A DNA stretch of 22,475 nt from DASTYK01 sp964430275 (GTDB lineage Bacteria > Gemmatimonadota > Gemmatimonadetes > Longimicrobiales > RSA9), in assembly GCA_964430275.1 (NCBI GenBank), contig CAYSGF010000016.1, positions 1 through 22,475 of the forward strand, in the 5' to 3' direction. Every line of letters begins with the position of its first letter. The first letter of the stretch is position 1. The position numbers and the translations under genes are program-made. This document shows, piece after piece, positions 1 to 6,525 of this stretch. Under the pieces are notes generated by a model. That model had not been told where the DNA came from. It worked only from the letters and a program-made list of their open reading frames with translations, and did no database searches.

Positions 1-1
1 G

Positions 2-184
2 CTCGTGTTCCCGAACCTCGATGCCGGCAACATCGGCTACAAGCTGGTCCAGCGCCTCGCGCACGCCGAAGCGATCGGCCCGATCCTGCAGGGGCTCGCC
101 CGGCCGTGCAACGACCTGTCCCGCGGGGCGAGTCCGGAGGACATCGTGAACGTCGCATGCATCACGGCGCTGCAGGGAAGCTGA
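2..184 (+). CDS. pta: phosphate acetyltransferase, C-terminal end (5' truncated by window)
   Basis: The frame is open from base 2 to a TGA at 182-184 and encodes the last 60 residues of a protein that begins before the window. The segments FPNLDAGNIGYKLVQRL, EAIGPILQGL and NDLSRGAS-EDIVNVACITALQ are the characteristic C-terminal signature of phosphotransacetylase. That enzyme interconverts acetyl-CoA plus phosphate and acetyl phosphate plus CoA in the cytoplasm. No start codon is visible, so the total length and any N-terminal DRTGG-type domain cannot be judged. The next gene starts about 100 bases downstream, and no convincing terminator was seen in between. The family call is firm despite the short fragment; the alternative, a phosphate butyryltransferase, fits the LSRG-EDIVN tail less well. 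Confidence 0.9.
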   Translation, partial: LVFPNLDAGNIGYKLVQRLAHAEAIGPILQGLARPCNDLSRGASPEDIVNVACITALQGS

Positions 185-286
185 CGGACGCAGGGCCGGC
201 GAGCGGGCCGGGGGTGCGCCGTCGCGGGCACAGTTCATGCCCACAGGACCGATCATTCGTGAATTACCATGCCCGGGAGGGGGGAG

Positions 287-619
287 ATGAGCTTCGACGT
301 CAAGAAGCAGGGTGAAGTGACCGTCATCGATGTGGAAGGTCAGCTGATCGTCGGCAACCGCCAGGAACTGAAGCAGAAGGTGCTCGAGGAGCTCGAGGGT
401 GGGGCGCGCAAGTTCCTGATCGACTTCTCCTCGACCGGCTACATCGACTCTTCGGGGCTGGGCGTGCTCGTCAGCCTGTCCAAGAAGATCCGCGAACAGG
501 GTGGCGAGCTCCGGCTCGCAAACCTGAACGAGGATCTGCGCACGCTCTTCGAGCTGACCAAGCTCGATACGCTGTTCCACATCGCCGGCTCCCGCGACGA
601 GGCCCTCTCCTCCTTTTAG
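287..619 (+). CDS. STAS-domain anti-sigma factor antagonist (RsbV/SpoIIAA type)
   Basis: A 110-residue single-domain STAS protein. Its diagnostic motif is YIDSSGLGVL; by alignment with Bacillus SpoIIAA (Ser58), Ser55 would be the serine phosphorylated by the partner kinase. The N-terminal VTVIDVEGQL and the C-terminal GGELRLANLNEDLRTLFELTKLD also match the family. I prefer the ATG at 287 because a purine-rich GGGAGGGGGG sits just before it; an in-frame ATG at 269 would place that ribosome-binding site inside the gene. Unphosphorylated, such proteins bind the cognate anti-sigma kinase and release its target. The kinase and a PP2C phosphatase follow directly, giving a complete partner-switch set. 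No sigma factor is encoded here, so the final target is unknown. Confidence 0.9.
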   Translation: MSFDVKKQGEVTVIDVEGQLIVGNRQELKQKVLEELEGGARKFLIDFSSTGYIDSSGLGVLVSLSKKIREQGGELRLANLNEDLRTLFELTKLDTLFHIAGSRDEALSSF

Positions 620-679
620 CCCGGTCGCTGCATCGGCGCACGGGACGGGACGGGTTGTCACTCGACGGCGGTCCGCGGT

Positions 680-721
680 ATCATTCCGGCAATGACAGAG
701 GTTCTCAACCTCCGGAATGAT
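680..721. repeat. 10-bp perfect inverted repeat around the kinase start codon
   Basis: ATCATTCCGG at 680-689 is exactly complemented by CCGGAATGAT at 712-721. The 22-base loop contains the ATG (692-694) of the anti-sigma kinase gene. In mRNA this could fold into a hairpin around the start codon. In DNA it could be a dyad operator. Either role is inference. Confidence 0.5.
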
Positions 722-1126
722 CTGCGGGCCATCGAGCGCACGGTCGCCGACCTCGTGGAGCGCGGTCGTGAGGCCGGCTTCGACGACGATCTGCTGCGCC
801 TGAATCTGCGCGTAGGCCTGACGGAAGCGCTCGCCAACGCGATGCTGTATGGCAACAACCGCGATCCGCGCAAACACGTGCGCGTGGAGGCGCAGTTCTC
901 GCCCGAACGAATCGCCGTCCGCGTAACCGACGAAGGCCGTGGCTTCGATCCCGGCCAGGTCCGCGATCCCACTACACCCGCCAACCTGCAGCGCGCGGGC
1001 GGCCGTGGCATCTTCCTCATCCGAAAGCTGATGGACCGGGTGGAGTTCAACGAGCGGGGCAACTCCATCCTGATGGTTCTGGATGCCCGCTCCGGCGGCG
1101 CGCACAGGCGTGCCAGCGGCATGTGA
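692..1126 (+). CDS. anti-sigma factor serine kinase (RsbW/SpoIIAB-type GHKL ATPase)
   Basis: A 144-residue protein that is essentially one HATPase_c domain. The N box is EALANAMLYGNN (residues 45-56), the G1 box is DEGRGFD (80-86) and the G2 box is GGRGIFLI (103-110), so all ATP-binding motifs are intact. Such proteins bind a target, classically a sigma factor, and phosphorylate the STAS antagonist on serine. The gene lies 72 bases after the STAS gene and overlaps the phosphatase gene if that one starts at its GTG. There is no strong Shine-Dalgarno sequence before the ATG, and the start codon lies in the loop of a perfect 10-bp inverted repeat, which may limit translation. The C-terminal tail after residue 130 is short and Arg/Gly-rich. 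Confidence 0.9.
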   Translation: MTEVLNLRNDLRAIERTVADLVERGREAGFDDDLLRLNLRVGLTEALANAMLYGNNRDPRKHVRVEAQFSPERIAVRVTDEGRGFDPGQVRDPTTPANLQRAGGRGIFLIRKLMDRVEFNERGNSILMVLDARSGGAHRRASGM

Positions 1127-2664
1127 TCTCGAGCACACTGAACGACACGCATCCCATGCCCGCGCCGGTGGCGGAAGCCCTGCGCGGGTTGCAGAACCAG
1201 CGCGTGCGCGTCTTCGCGGCACGCGAGGGGGAGCGCGTGTGCCTGTACCCGAAGCCGGACGAGGAGACGTGGACCGCCGCTGCGCTCCACGTCGTCGAGC
1301 TCGCCGACGGTACGCGCTACGAGATCGAGGTCGAGCGCGAGGACGCAGCCGCCGACCTGCTCACCCACACGCTGCGCATGAGCCTCACGTACGAGCGCGA
1401 GGCACAGTCTGCAGCGCGCGAGCTGACGGAGCGCTACGAGGAGATCAACCTCCTCTACTTCATCAGCGAGATTCTCGCGTCCGTGCTGTCGCTGCCGGAT
1501 GCGGCGACGCGCATCCTCGAGGAGGTCGCCGACGTGCTCGGCGCCCGTCGCGCGTCCCTCTGGGTGTACGACGAGGAGGACCAGCGTCTGCACCTCGCCG
1601 CTGCGGTCGGTGAGGATGGCTTGCGAGGGCCGATCGCGGCCGATGACTACGAGTCCGCGACTGCCAAGGTCTTTCGCGAGAAGCAGACCCTCAACCTCGA
1701 GCGCGGCGCCGTCCTCGCCGGCGTGCCGCGCCTCGAGCCACGGCCGCAGGGCAGGGAGGCGTTTCTCTCCGTGCCCATCAACTACACACCGCCGAACGGC
1801 ACCGCCCGCACCATCGGCGTGATCACACTGGTCGGCCGCCGCTCGAACGTGCGCTTCAGTGCCGGTGACGCGCGCCTGCTGACGGCGATCGCGAGCCAGG
1901 TCGGCGCCGCACTCGAGACGCAGCGACTCGTGCGCGAGAGCCTGCGCCAGGAACGTACACTGCGCGAGCTCGAGCTTGCCCACGACCTCCAGCTCAAGCT
2001 GCTGCCCGACCCGTCCACGTTCGAAGGACCACACGACGTCGACGCGCGCTGCGTGCCCGCGGAATCCGTCGGCGGCGACTTCTACCAGCTCTTCCAGCTG
2101 CCGAACGAGCGACTCGGCATCATGATCGGCGACGTCTCCAGCCACGGCTTCTCCGCAGCACTCATCATGGCCCTGACGATGAGTGCACTCGGCATCTACG
2201 CGCAGGAGTCCGGCCCGCCCGCCGACGTGCTCCGGCGCGTGCACCGCGCGCTCGAGAAGGAGCTCGAGTCCACCGAGATGTACCTCACCCTCTTCTACGG
2301 TGTGCTCGATCCCGGTGCCGGCCGGCTCGTCTATGCGAATGCAGGACACCCGCACGCCTACCGGATCCGTCCGGACGGCGCGCGCACGCGCCTCGGCGCG
2401 ACCGATCCGCCGCTCGGCATCGTACCGCTCGACCAGTACGGCGAGGCGAGTGTGGAGTGGAACGTCGAGGAGGACCTGCTCTGCCTCTTCACCGACGGTC
2501 TCTCCGACGCCTACGTGGGCGGCGAGACCGGGCTCGTCGATGAGATCGTGCGCCTGCGCGACAAGCCGCTGCGCACCATCCTCGATCGCATCTTTCGCGC
2601 AACCGCCAAACGCCAGCCCGGCATCCCGTCCGACGATCGCAGCGCGCTGCTCGTACGCCGTTGA
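1123..2664 (+). CDS. GAF-domain PP2C-type serine phosphatase (RsbU/SpoIIE family)
   Basis: 513 residues if begun at the GTG overlapping the kinase stop; an ATG at 1156 gives 502, and neither has a clear ribosome-binding site. Order: an uncharacterised N-terminal segment (1-85), a short helical linker (88-110), a GAF-like sensor domain (about 115-268), a second coiled-coil linker (268-292), and a SpoIIE/PP2C domain (about 305-513). Metal-binding acidic motifs are present: VGGDF (D319), IGDVSSHG (D337), LFTDGLSDA (D458) and DDRS (505-508). YANAGHP (405-411) is also typical of the family. It should dephosphorylate the STAS antagonist in response to a cytoplasmic signal sensed by GAF. No membrane segment is seen. 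The ligand is unknown. Confidence 0.88.
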   Translation: MISSTLNDTHPMPAPVAEALRGLQNQRVRVFAAREGERVCLYPKPDEETWTAAALHVVELADGTRYEIEVEREDAAADLLTHTLRMSLTYEREAQSAARELTERYEEINLLYFISEILASVLSLPDAATRILEEVADVLGARRASLWVYDEEDQRLHLAAAVGEDGLRGPIAADDYESATAKVFREKQTLNLERGAVLAGVPRLEPRPQGREAFLSVPINYTPPNGTARTIGVITLVGRRSNVRFSAGDARLLTAIASQVGAALETQRLVRESLRQERTLRELELAHDLQLKLLPDPSTFEGPHDVDARCVPAESVGGDFYQLFQLPNERLGIMIGDVSSHGFSAALIMALTMSALGIYAQESGPPADVLRRVHRALEKELESTEMYLTLFYGVLDPGAGRLVYANAGHPHAYRIRPDGARTRLGATDPPLGIVPLDQYGEASVEWNVEEDLLCLFTDGLSDAYVGGETGLVDEIVRLRDKPLRTILDRIFRATAKRQPGIPSDDRSALLVRR

Positions 2665-2669
2665 GCGTC

Positions 2670-3500
2670 GTGGCGCGCGCCAAGAGATCGCTCGGCCAGA
2701 ACTTCCTCGTCGATCCCAACTATCAGCGGCGCATCGTCGCCGCGCTCGAGGCCGACCCGGACGATACCGTCCTCGAGATCGGCCCCGGCACCGGCGCACT
2801 CACGGCGCACCTCGCCGGCAGCGTGGCGCGTCTCGTCGCGATCGAGAAGGACGACGCACTCGCCGCGGCCCTCACCGCACGCTTCGCAGCGCGCACCGAC
2901 GTCACGATCATCCACGGCGACGCACTCGACATCGACGTCGCGGCGATCCTGGGCAGGCCCGAACACGCGCGCATCATCGGCAACATCCCGTACAACATCA
3001 CGAGCCCGCTGATCTTCCGCATGCTCGAGCGAGCGAACCGTCCACGCCGCCTCCTCGTCATGGTGCAGAAGGAGGTCGCCGATCGCATCGTTGCACCGCC
3101 CGGCGAGAAGCAGTACGGAGCCCTCTCCGTCGGCGTCCGTACGGTGGCCGACGCGCAGCGCCTCTTCATCGTGCCGCGCGGCGCATTCCGCCCGGCTCCA
3201 GGTGTGGACTCCGCCGTGCTGCGCATCGACCCCCACTGGCCCGCGCCCCTCGACCAGCGCGAGGAGCACGACGTGCGCAGCCTGTCCCGCATCGCCTTCG
3301 GCTGGCGCCGCAAACAGCTCCAGCGCATCCTTCGCGATGCGCCCGAGTACCGGCTGGCAGGCAATGAGCTCGACTCGCTCGCGAACCGCCTCGGCATCGC
3401 CATGGATGCCCGTCCGGAGACCCTCGCGCCCGCCGACTTCGTCGCGCTCGCACGCGCGTTGCGCGAGCGCGGCATCCCGGCTAGCCCGGACGTTGATTGA
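2670..3500 (+). CDS. rsmA: 16S rRNA (adenine1518-N6/adenine1519-N6)-dimethyltransferase
   Basis: About 276 residues, the usual size for RsmA/KsgA, which dimethylates two adjacent adenines in helix 45 of 16S rRNA late in small-subunit assembly. Visible motifs are RSLGQNFLVD at the N-terminus, the SAM-binding LEIGPGTGALT, AIEKDD (acidic ribose contact), GDALDID, the catalytic NIPYNI motif, VQKEVADRI with QYGALSV, and PRGAFRPAPGVDSAVLRI. The C-terminal RRKQLQRIL corresponds to the family's RRK-L helix. The start could be this GTG, five bases after the phosphatase stop, or a TTG at 2661 overlapping that stop; the GTG gives a typical short N-terminus. It is probably co-transcribed with the signalling genes. 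The stop codon lies inside one copy of a TGATTGAT repeat. Confidence 0.95.
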   Translation: MARAKRSLGQNFLVDPNYQRRIVAALEADPDDTVLEIGPGTGALTAHLAGSVARLVAIEKDDALAAALTARFAARTDVTIIHGDALDIDVAAILGRPEHARIIGNIPYNITSPLIFRMLERANRPRRLLVMVQKEVADRIVAPPGEKQYGALSVGVRTVADAQRLFIVPRGAFRPAPGVDSAVLRIDPHWPAPLDQREEHDVRSLSRIAFGWRRKQLQRILRDAPEYRLAGNELDSLANRLGIAMDARPETLAPADFVALARALRERGIPASPDVD

Positions 3501-3511
3501 TGTTTGGTGCT

Positions 3512-3728
3512 CCGGACCATGATTGATCTTTGCGCTTTGGCCGATCCGAGCTGCGACGCGCCCGACGTGCGGGCGGGGGCCCTCGTGGCGCGCCGCTCAT
3601 CCGGGACGCGCGCAGCGCGAGAGAACCTGTTGCGCCACAGGGCAGGCCTGGACAAGGACCGGGCGGAACGGACACAGGGCGCGGATCTGGCAAGATCGGC
3701 CAAAGCGCAAAGTTCAATCATGGTCCGG
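3512..3728. repeat. 217-bp element bounded by 35-bp near-perfect inverted repeats
   Basis: The left arm (3512-3546) and right arm (3694-3728) are reverse complements over 35 bases with one mismatch. Each arm ends in CCGGACC/GGTCCGG at the outside and GGCCGATC/GATCGGCC at the inside. The 147-base interior is GC-rich and shows no convincing reading frame; the open frames across it mirror each other because of the arms. The element fills almost the entire gap between rsmA (stop 3500) and the kinase-like gene (ATG 3731). No clear target-site duplication flanks it. It resembles a MITE-like or structured intergenic repeat, but only one copy is visible here. Confidence 0.8.
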
Positions 3729-3730
3729 GT

Positions 3731-4510
3731 ATGACGGGTCTGCTCATCCTCACATTCATCCCCGCCGCCGCCGCCATCCTCTTCTGGCTGCGCGTCCGCG
3801 AGCAGCGCCGCACCATCCGTGAGCTGCAGCAGGAGATCGAACGCTGCACTGCCCGCGACCGCGACGTCGGCGAGCGCAATGCCAGCCTCTTCGGCACCCT
3901 CGCACACGAGCTGCGCTCCCCCATCGCCGCGATCCTCGGCTACGAGGAACTCCTTGCCGAGGGCGTCTTCGGCGAGCTCGACGTCCGCTCCAGCGAGCCG
4001 CTCTCGCGAATCCGCAGCTCCGCTCGCCAGCTCCTTACCCTCACCGAAGGCATGCACGAACTCTCCGGCCGCAACAGCGGTGAGCTCGAGGTGGAGCAGG
4101 TCGATTACGCACGCGCGCTCCGCGCCGCCTACCACCGCGCCAGCTCCGAGGCCGATGCACGCCGCGTCCGCCTCGCGCCGCCCGACGGCGCTGACGTCCC
4201 CCTGATCGGCACGGGTGAGGCGCGCACGCTCGAGGCAATCCTCGACGCCGCCTGCGGCGCAGCGCTCAAGAGCTCCGCCGATCGCACGATCACGTCCAGT
4301 GTGACCGCCGACGAACAGCTGGTGCGCTACCGCTTCGAGAACACCGGCCTCGACCCCGACCGCATCCTCCTCGAGCCGCTCGCCACCGGTGCCGGCCTGC
4401 GCATCAGCATCGCCCGGCGCATGGCCGAGCGCCTCGGCGGTGAGATCCGTCTCCATCGCGAGCCGACGGGCACGACCCTCGAGATCGCCCTGCCTCTTCA
4501 GGTCCGCTGA
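3731..4510 (+). CDS. sensor histidine kinase-like protein with degenerate ATPase domain
   Basis: 259 residues from the ATG at 3731. Upstream in-frame codons would run through the inverted-repeat element and are rejected. There is one N-terminal membrane segment (about 3-21), a coiled coil (22-50), and a HisKA-like dimerisation domain with the H-box LAHELRSPIAAILGYEELL (candidate phospho-His59). The C-terminal half aligns only loosely with HATPase_c. Where the N box should be there is ILDAACGAALK without its asparagine; the G1 DxGxG is replaced by ENTGLDPD; only a weak G2-like GAGLRISIARRMAERLGGEI remains. It may therefore bind ATP poorly or act as a pseudokinase or phosphatase. No response regulator is adjacent. 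No Shine-Dalgarno sequence is evident, and the repeat arm ends two bases before the ATG. Confidence 0.75.
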   Translation: MTGLLILTFIPAAAAILFWLRVREQRRTIRELQQEIERCTARDRDVGERNASLFGTLAHELRSPIAAILGYEELLAEGVFGELDVRSSEPLSRIRSSARQLLTLTEGMHELSGRNSGELEVEQVDYARALRAAYHRASSEADARRVRLAPPDGADVPLIGTGEARTLEAILDAACGAALKSSADRTITSSVTADEQLVRYRFENTGLDPDRILLEPLATGAGLRISIARRMAERLGGEIRLHREPTGTTLEIALPLQVR

Positions 4511-4519
4511 CGATTCCGA

Positions 4520-4548
4520 TTGACGGCGTTTCTTCGGTCCCCTAGGTT
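4520..4548 (+). promoter_or_regulatory. sigma70-type promoter of rex
   Basis: TTGACG at 4520-4525 and TAGGTT at 4543-4548 are separated by exactly 17 bases, a good match to the -35/-10 pattern of a housekeeping promoter. Transcription would start near 4555, inside the Rex operator. The same TTG is in frame with rex and could be misread as its start codon. Confidence 0.7.
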
Positions 4549-4550
4549 GC

Positions 4551-4568
4551 TTGTGAACGGATTCACAT
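4551..4568. promoter_or_regulatory. Rex operator (ROP box)
   Basis: TTGTGAACGGATTCACAT matches the established Rex consensus TTGTGAAnnnnTTCACAA at 13 of 14 defined positions. The symmetry extends outward (TGC at 4548-4550, GCA at 4569-4571), making a 24-bp dyad. It sits just downstream of the -10 element over the expected transcription start and 39 bases before the rex ATG. That is the classic position for NADH-relieved autorepression. Confidence 0.88.
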
Positions 4569-4606
4569 GCACTGCCCCGATGCGGGCATCCTGCGATCTA
4601 TCGAGT

Positions 4607-5263
4607 ATGCGAAAGGTTTCGTCCTCGACGGTCGGCCGGCTGTCGATCTATCTGCGTGTCCTGAGCGAGCTGGACGCTGCCGCGGCTACGGTGTCGAGCG
4701 AGGAGCTGGCCGCGCGCTGTGGCACGACGGCGGCGCAGGTGCGCAAGGACCTGTCGTTCTTCGGCACGTTCGGCAAGCGCGGGCGCGGCTACAGCGTGGA
4801 GGAGCTGATCGCGGCGCTGCGGTCGATCCTGGGCCTGGAGCGGCGCTACCGGGTCGCGCTCGTCGGGGCGGGCAGGATCGGCGTGGCGTTGCTGGGCTAT
4901 CAGGACTTCGAGCGCCAGGGCTTCTACATCGAGGCGGTGTTCGACGCGGACCCGACGAAAGTGGGGCAGCGCTGGGGCACGACGACGGTGCGATCGGATG
5001 CCGAGCTGGAGGCGGCGCTGGCCGGGGAGTCGATCGACATCGTGATCATGGCGGTTCCGGCGGAGGCTGCCCAGGCGGTGGTCGAGCGGGTGGTGAAGGC
5101 GGGCGTGCGGGCGATCCTGAACTTTGCGCCGACGAAGCTGCAAGTTCCCGACGGTGTCGCACTGAAGAACGTGAACATGGCGGTGGAGCTGGAAGGTCTG
5201 AGCTTCGCACTGGCGCGGGAGGGTCGCCAGTCGGCCCGCACGCGTGCGCGCCGCAGCGCCTGA
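4607..5263 (+). CDS. rex: redox-sensing transcriptional repressor Rex
   Basis: 218 residues, normal for Rex. The N-terminal winged helix begins KVSSSTVGRLSIYLRVL and contains SSEELAARCGTTAAQVRKDLSFFG (recognition helix about 44-52) with the GKRGRGY wing. The Rossmann domain starts at YRVALVGAGRIGVALLGY (about 81-98), with Asp113 ending the second strand (EAVFDAD) to bind NAD(H). The C-terminal helix LEGLSFALAREGR is the domain-swapped segment. Rex represses genes for anaerobic or fermentative metabolism when NADH/NAD+ is low. The ATG at 4607 matches the family N-terminus; longer starts at 4520 or 4580 would run through the promoter or operator region. The operator upstream indicates autoregulation. 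Arginine deiminase follows 14 bases later and is probably in the same transcript. Confidence 0.96.
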   Translation: MRKVSSSTVGRLSIYLRVLSELDAAAATVSSEELAARCGTTAAQVRKDLSFFGTFGKRGRGYSVEELIAALRSILGLERRYRVALVGAGRIGVALLGYQDFERQGFYIEAVFDADPTKVGQRWGTTTVRSDAELEAALAGESIDIVIMAVPAEAAQAVVERVVKAGVRAILNFAPTKLQVPDGVALKNVNMAVELEGLSFALAREGRQSARTRARRSA

Positions 5264-5277
5264 GTGCGGAGGGGCGG

Positions 5278-6525
5278 ATGAGCGAGGAGCAGCAGATCGG
5301 TGTGAGTTCGGAGATCGGGCCGCTGCGGTCGGTGATCTGCCACACGCCCGGTCCGGAGCTGGTTGCGGTGACGCCCGCGACGCGCGAGGACTTCCTTTAC
5401 GACGACATCATCGATCTCGAGCAGGCGCGACGCGAGCACCATCGGTTCACGGCGCTGCTGTCGCGCTTCTGTGAAGTCCATGAAGTGCGTGATCTGCTCG
5501 AGGAGGTGATGGACCTGCCGGAGTGCCGGCGCTTCCTGATCGAGCGGGTCATGGACGTGGCGCAGTCTGCGCCGCTCGCACAGCGGCTGCAGGAAGTCCC
5601 GGCATCGGATCTGGTGAGCTTGTTCATCGAGGGGCGGGAAGTGGAGGAGGCGGGGCCGCTGCAGCAGCTGCTCGGCCGTGCGAGCTACGACCTGCCGCCG
5701 CTGCCGAACCTGTTCTTCACGCGTGATGCATCGATGGTCGTCGGCCGGGGCGTGATCATCGGATCGATGCGCTACACCGTGCGGTGGTCGGAAGAGATCC
5801 TGATGAAAGCGCTCTTCCAGTACCATCCGCGGCTGCGCAACAGCGGGCTGATCTACGACGGCAGTGAGGAGCGCCGCGCCGGGTACACGATCGAGGGTGG
5901 CGACGTCCACGTGATCCGTCCCGACCTCGTCGTCATGGGCCTTTCGGAGCGTAGCAGTCCGGGCGCCTTCGATACGCTCGCGGAGCGGCTCGTGCGCGAC
6001 GGTGTGACCGATGTGCTCGTCGTCGTCCTGCCGTTCGACCGCGCCATGATCCATCTCGACATGATTTTCACGATGATCGACCGGGAGCACTGCGTCGTGT
6101 TTCCGCCGAGCTTCATCGGGCCGACGCGCTCGCCCGTGCTGCACTATCATGCCGGACGCAAGGGCATGCGCGAGATGCCGAACCTGTTCGCTGCGCTGCG
6201 CCAGCTCGATCTGCCGCTCGAGCCGGTGCTGTGCGGCGGACAGCGCCGGACGTTCCAGGAGCGCGAGCAGTGGTCCAGCGGCTGCAACTTCATTGCCGTG
6301 CGTCCGGGCGTGATTCTCGGCTATTCGCGCAACGAGAACACGTACCGCGAGCTCGAGCGTGAGGCGGGCTACCGCATCGTGGATGCGATCGAGTTTCTGA
6401 CGGGCGAGACGGACATCGAGGACGACGAGCGGGCGGCAATCGTCTTCGAAGGCTCTGAGCTCGTGCGCGGCGGCGGCGGCGGCCGCTGCATGACGCTGCC
6501 GGTCGTGCGCGACGATATCTGGTAA
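5278..6525 (+). CDS. arcA: arginine deiminase
   Basis: 415 residues, full length for arginine deiminase, which hydrolyses arginine to citrulline and ammonia in the cytoplasm. The N-terminal EIGPLRSVICHTPGPEL, NLFFTRDASMVVG (D150), IEGGDVHVI (E206, D209), HLDMIFTMID (His259) and the C-terminal GGGGGRCMTLPVVRD (nucleophile Cys404) are all present, so the catalytic set is intact. A strong GGAGGGGCGG ribosome-binding site precedes the ATG; upstream in-frame sequence overlapping rex is not used. Ornithine carbamoyltransferase, carbamate kinase and the arginine/ornithine antiporter are absent nearby, so the ATP-yielding pathway cannot be confirmed here. Position behind rex and its operator suggests redox control, an inference. 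Confidence 0.93.
   Translation: MSEEQQIGVSSEIGPLRSVICHTPGPELVAVTPATREDFLYDDIIDLEQARREHHRFTALLSRFCEVHEVRDLLEEVMDLPECRRFLIERVMDVAQSAPLAQRLQEVPASDLVSLFIEGREVEEAGPLQQLLGRASYDLPPLPNLFFTRDASMVVGRGVIIGSMRYTVRWSEEILMKALFQYHPRLRNSGLIYDGSEERRAGYTIEGGDVHVIRPDLVVMGLSERSSPGAFDTLAERLVRDGVTDVLVVVLPFDRAMIHLDMIFTMIDREHCVVFPPSFIGPTRSPVLHYHAGRKGMREMPNLFAALRQLDLPLEPVLCGGQRRTFQEREQWSSGCNFIAVRPGVILGYSRNENTYRELEREAGYRIVDAIEFLTGETDIEDDERAAIVFEGSELVRGGGGGRCMTLPVVRDDIW

Noticed and set aside
185..286. Promoter for the partner-switch genes
   Set aside because: No -35/-10 pair with acceptable sequence and spacing could be found in this gap.
3504..3822. Short open frames on both strands through the inverted-repeat element, some sharing near-identical peptides such as FALWPI
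   Set aside because: The shared peptides are a by-product of the inverted arms; no ribosome-binding site or family similarity was seen.
658..4456. Very long minus-strand open frames (up to about 700 codons) across the signalling genes
   Set aside because: They lack family motifs, are Arg/Ala-rich, and lie opposite well-identified genes; GC-rich codon use suppresses stop codons in antisense frames.
4520..4606. Longer rex start (TTG at 4520 or ATG at 4580)
   Set aside because: It would place the promoter and Rex operator inside or next to the coding region, and the extra residues have no counterpart in known Rex proteins.
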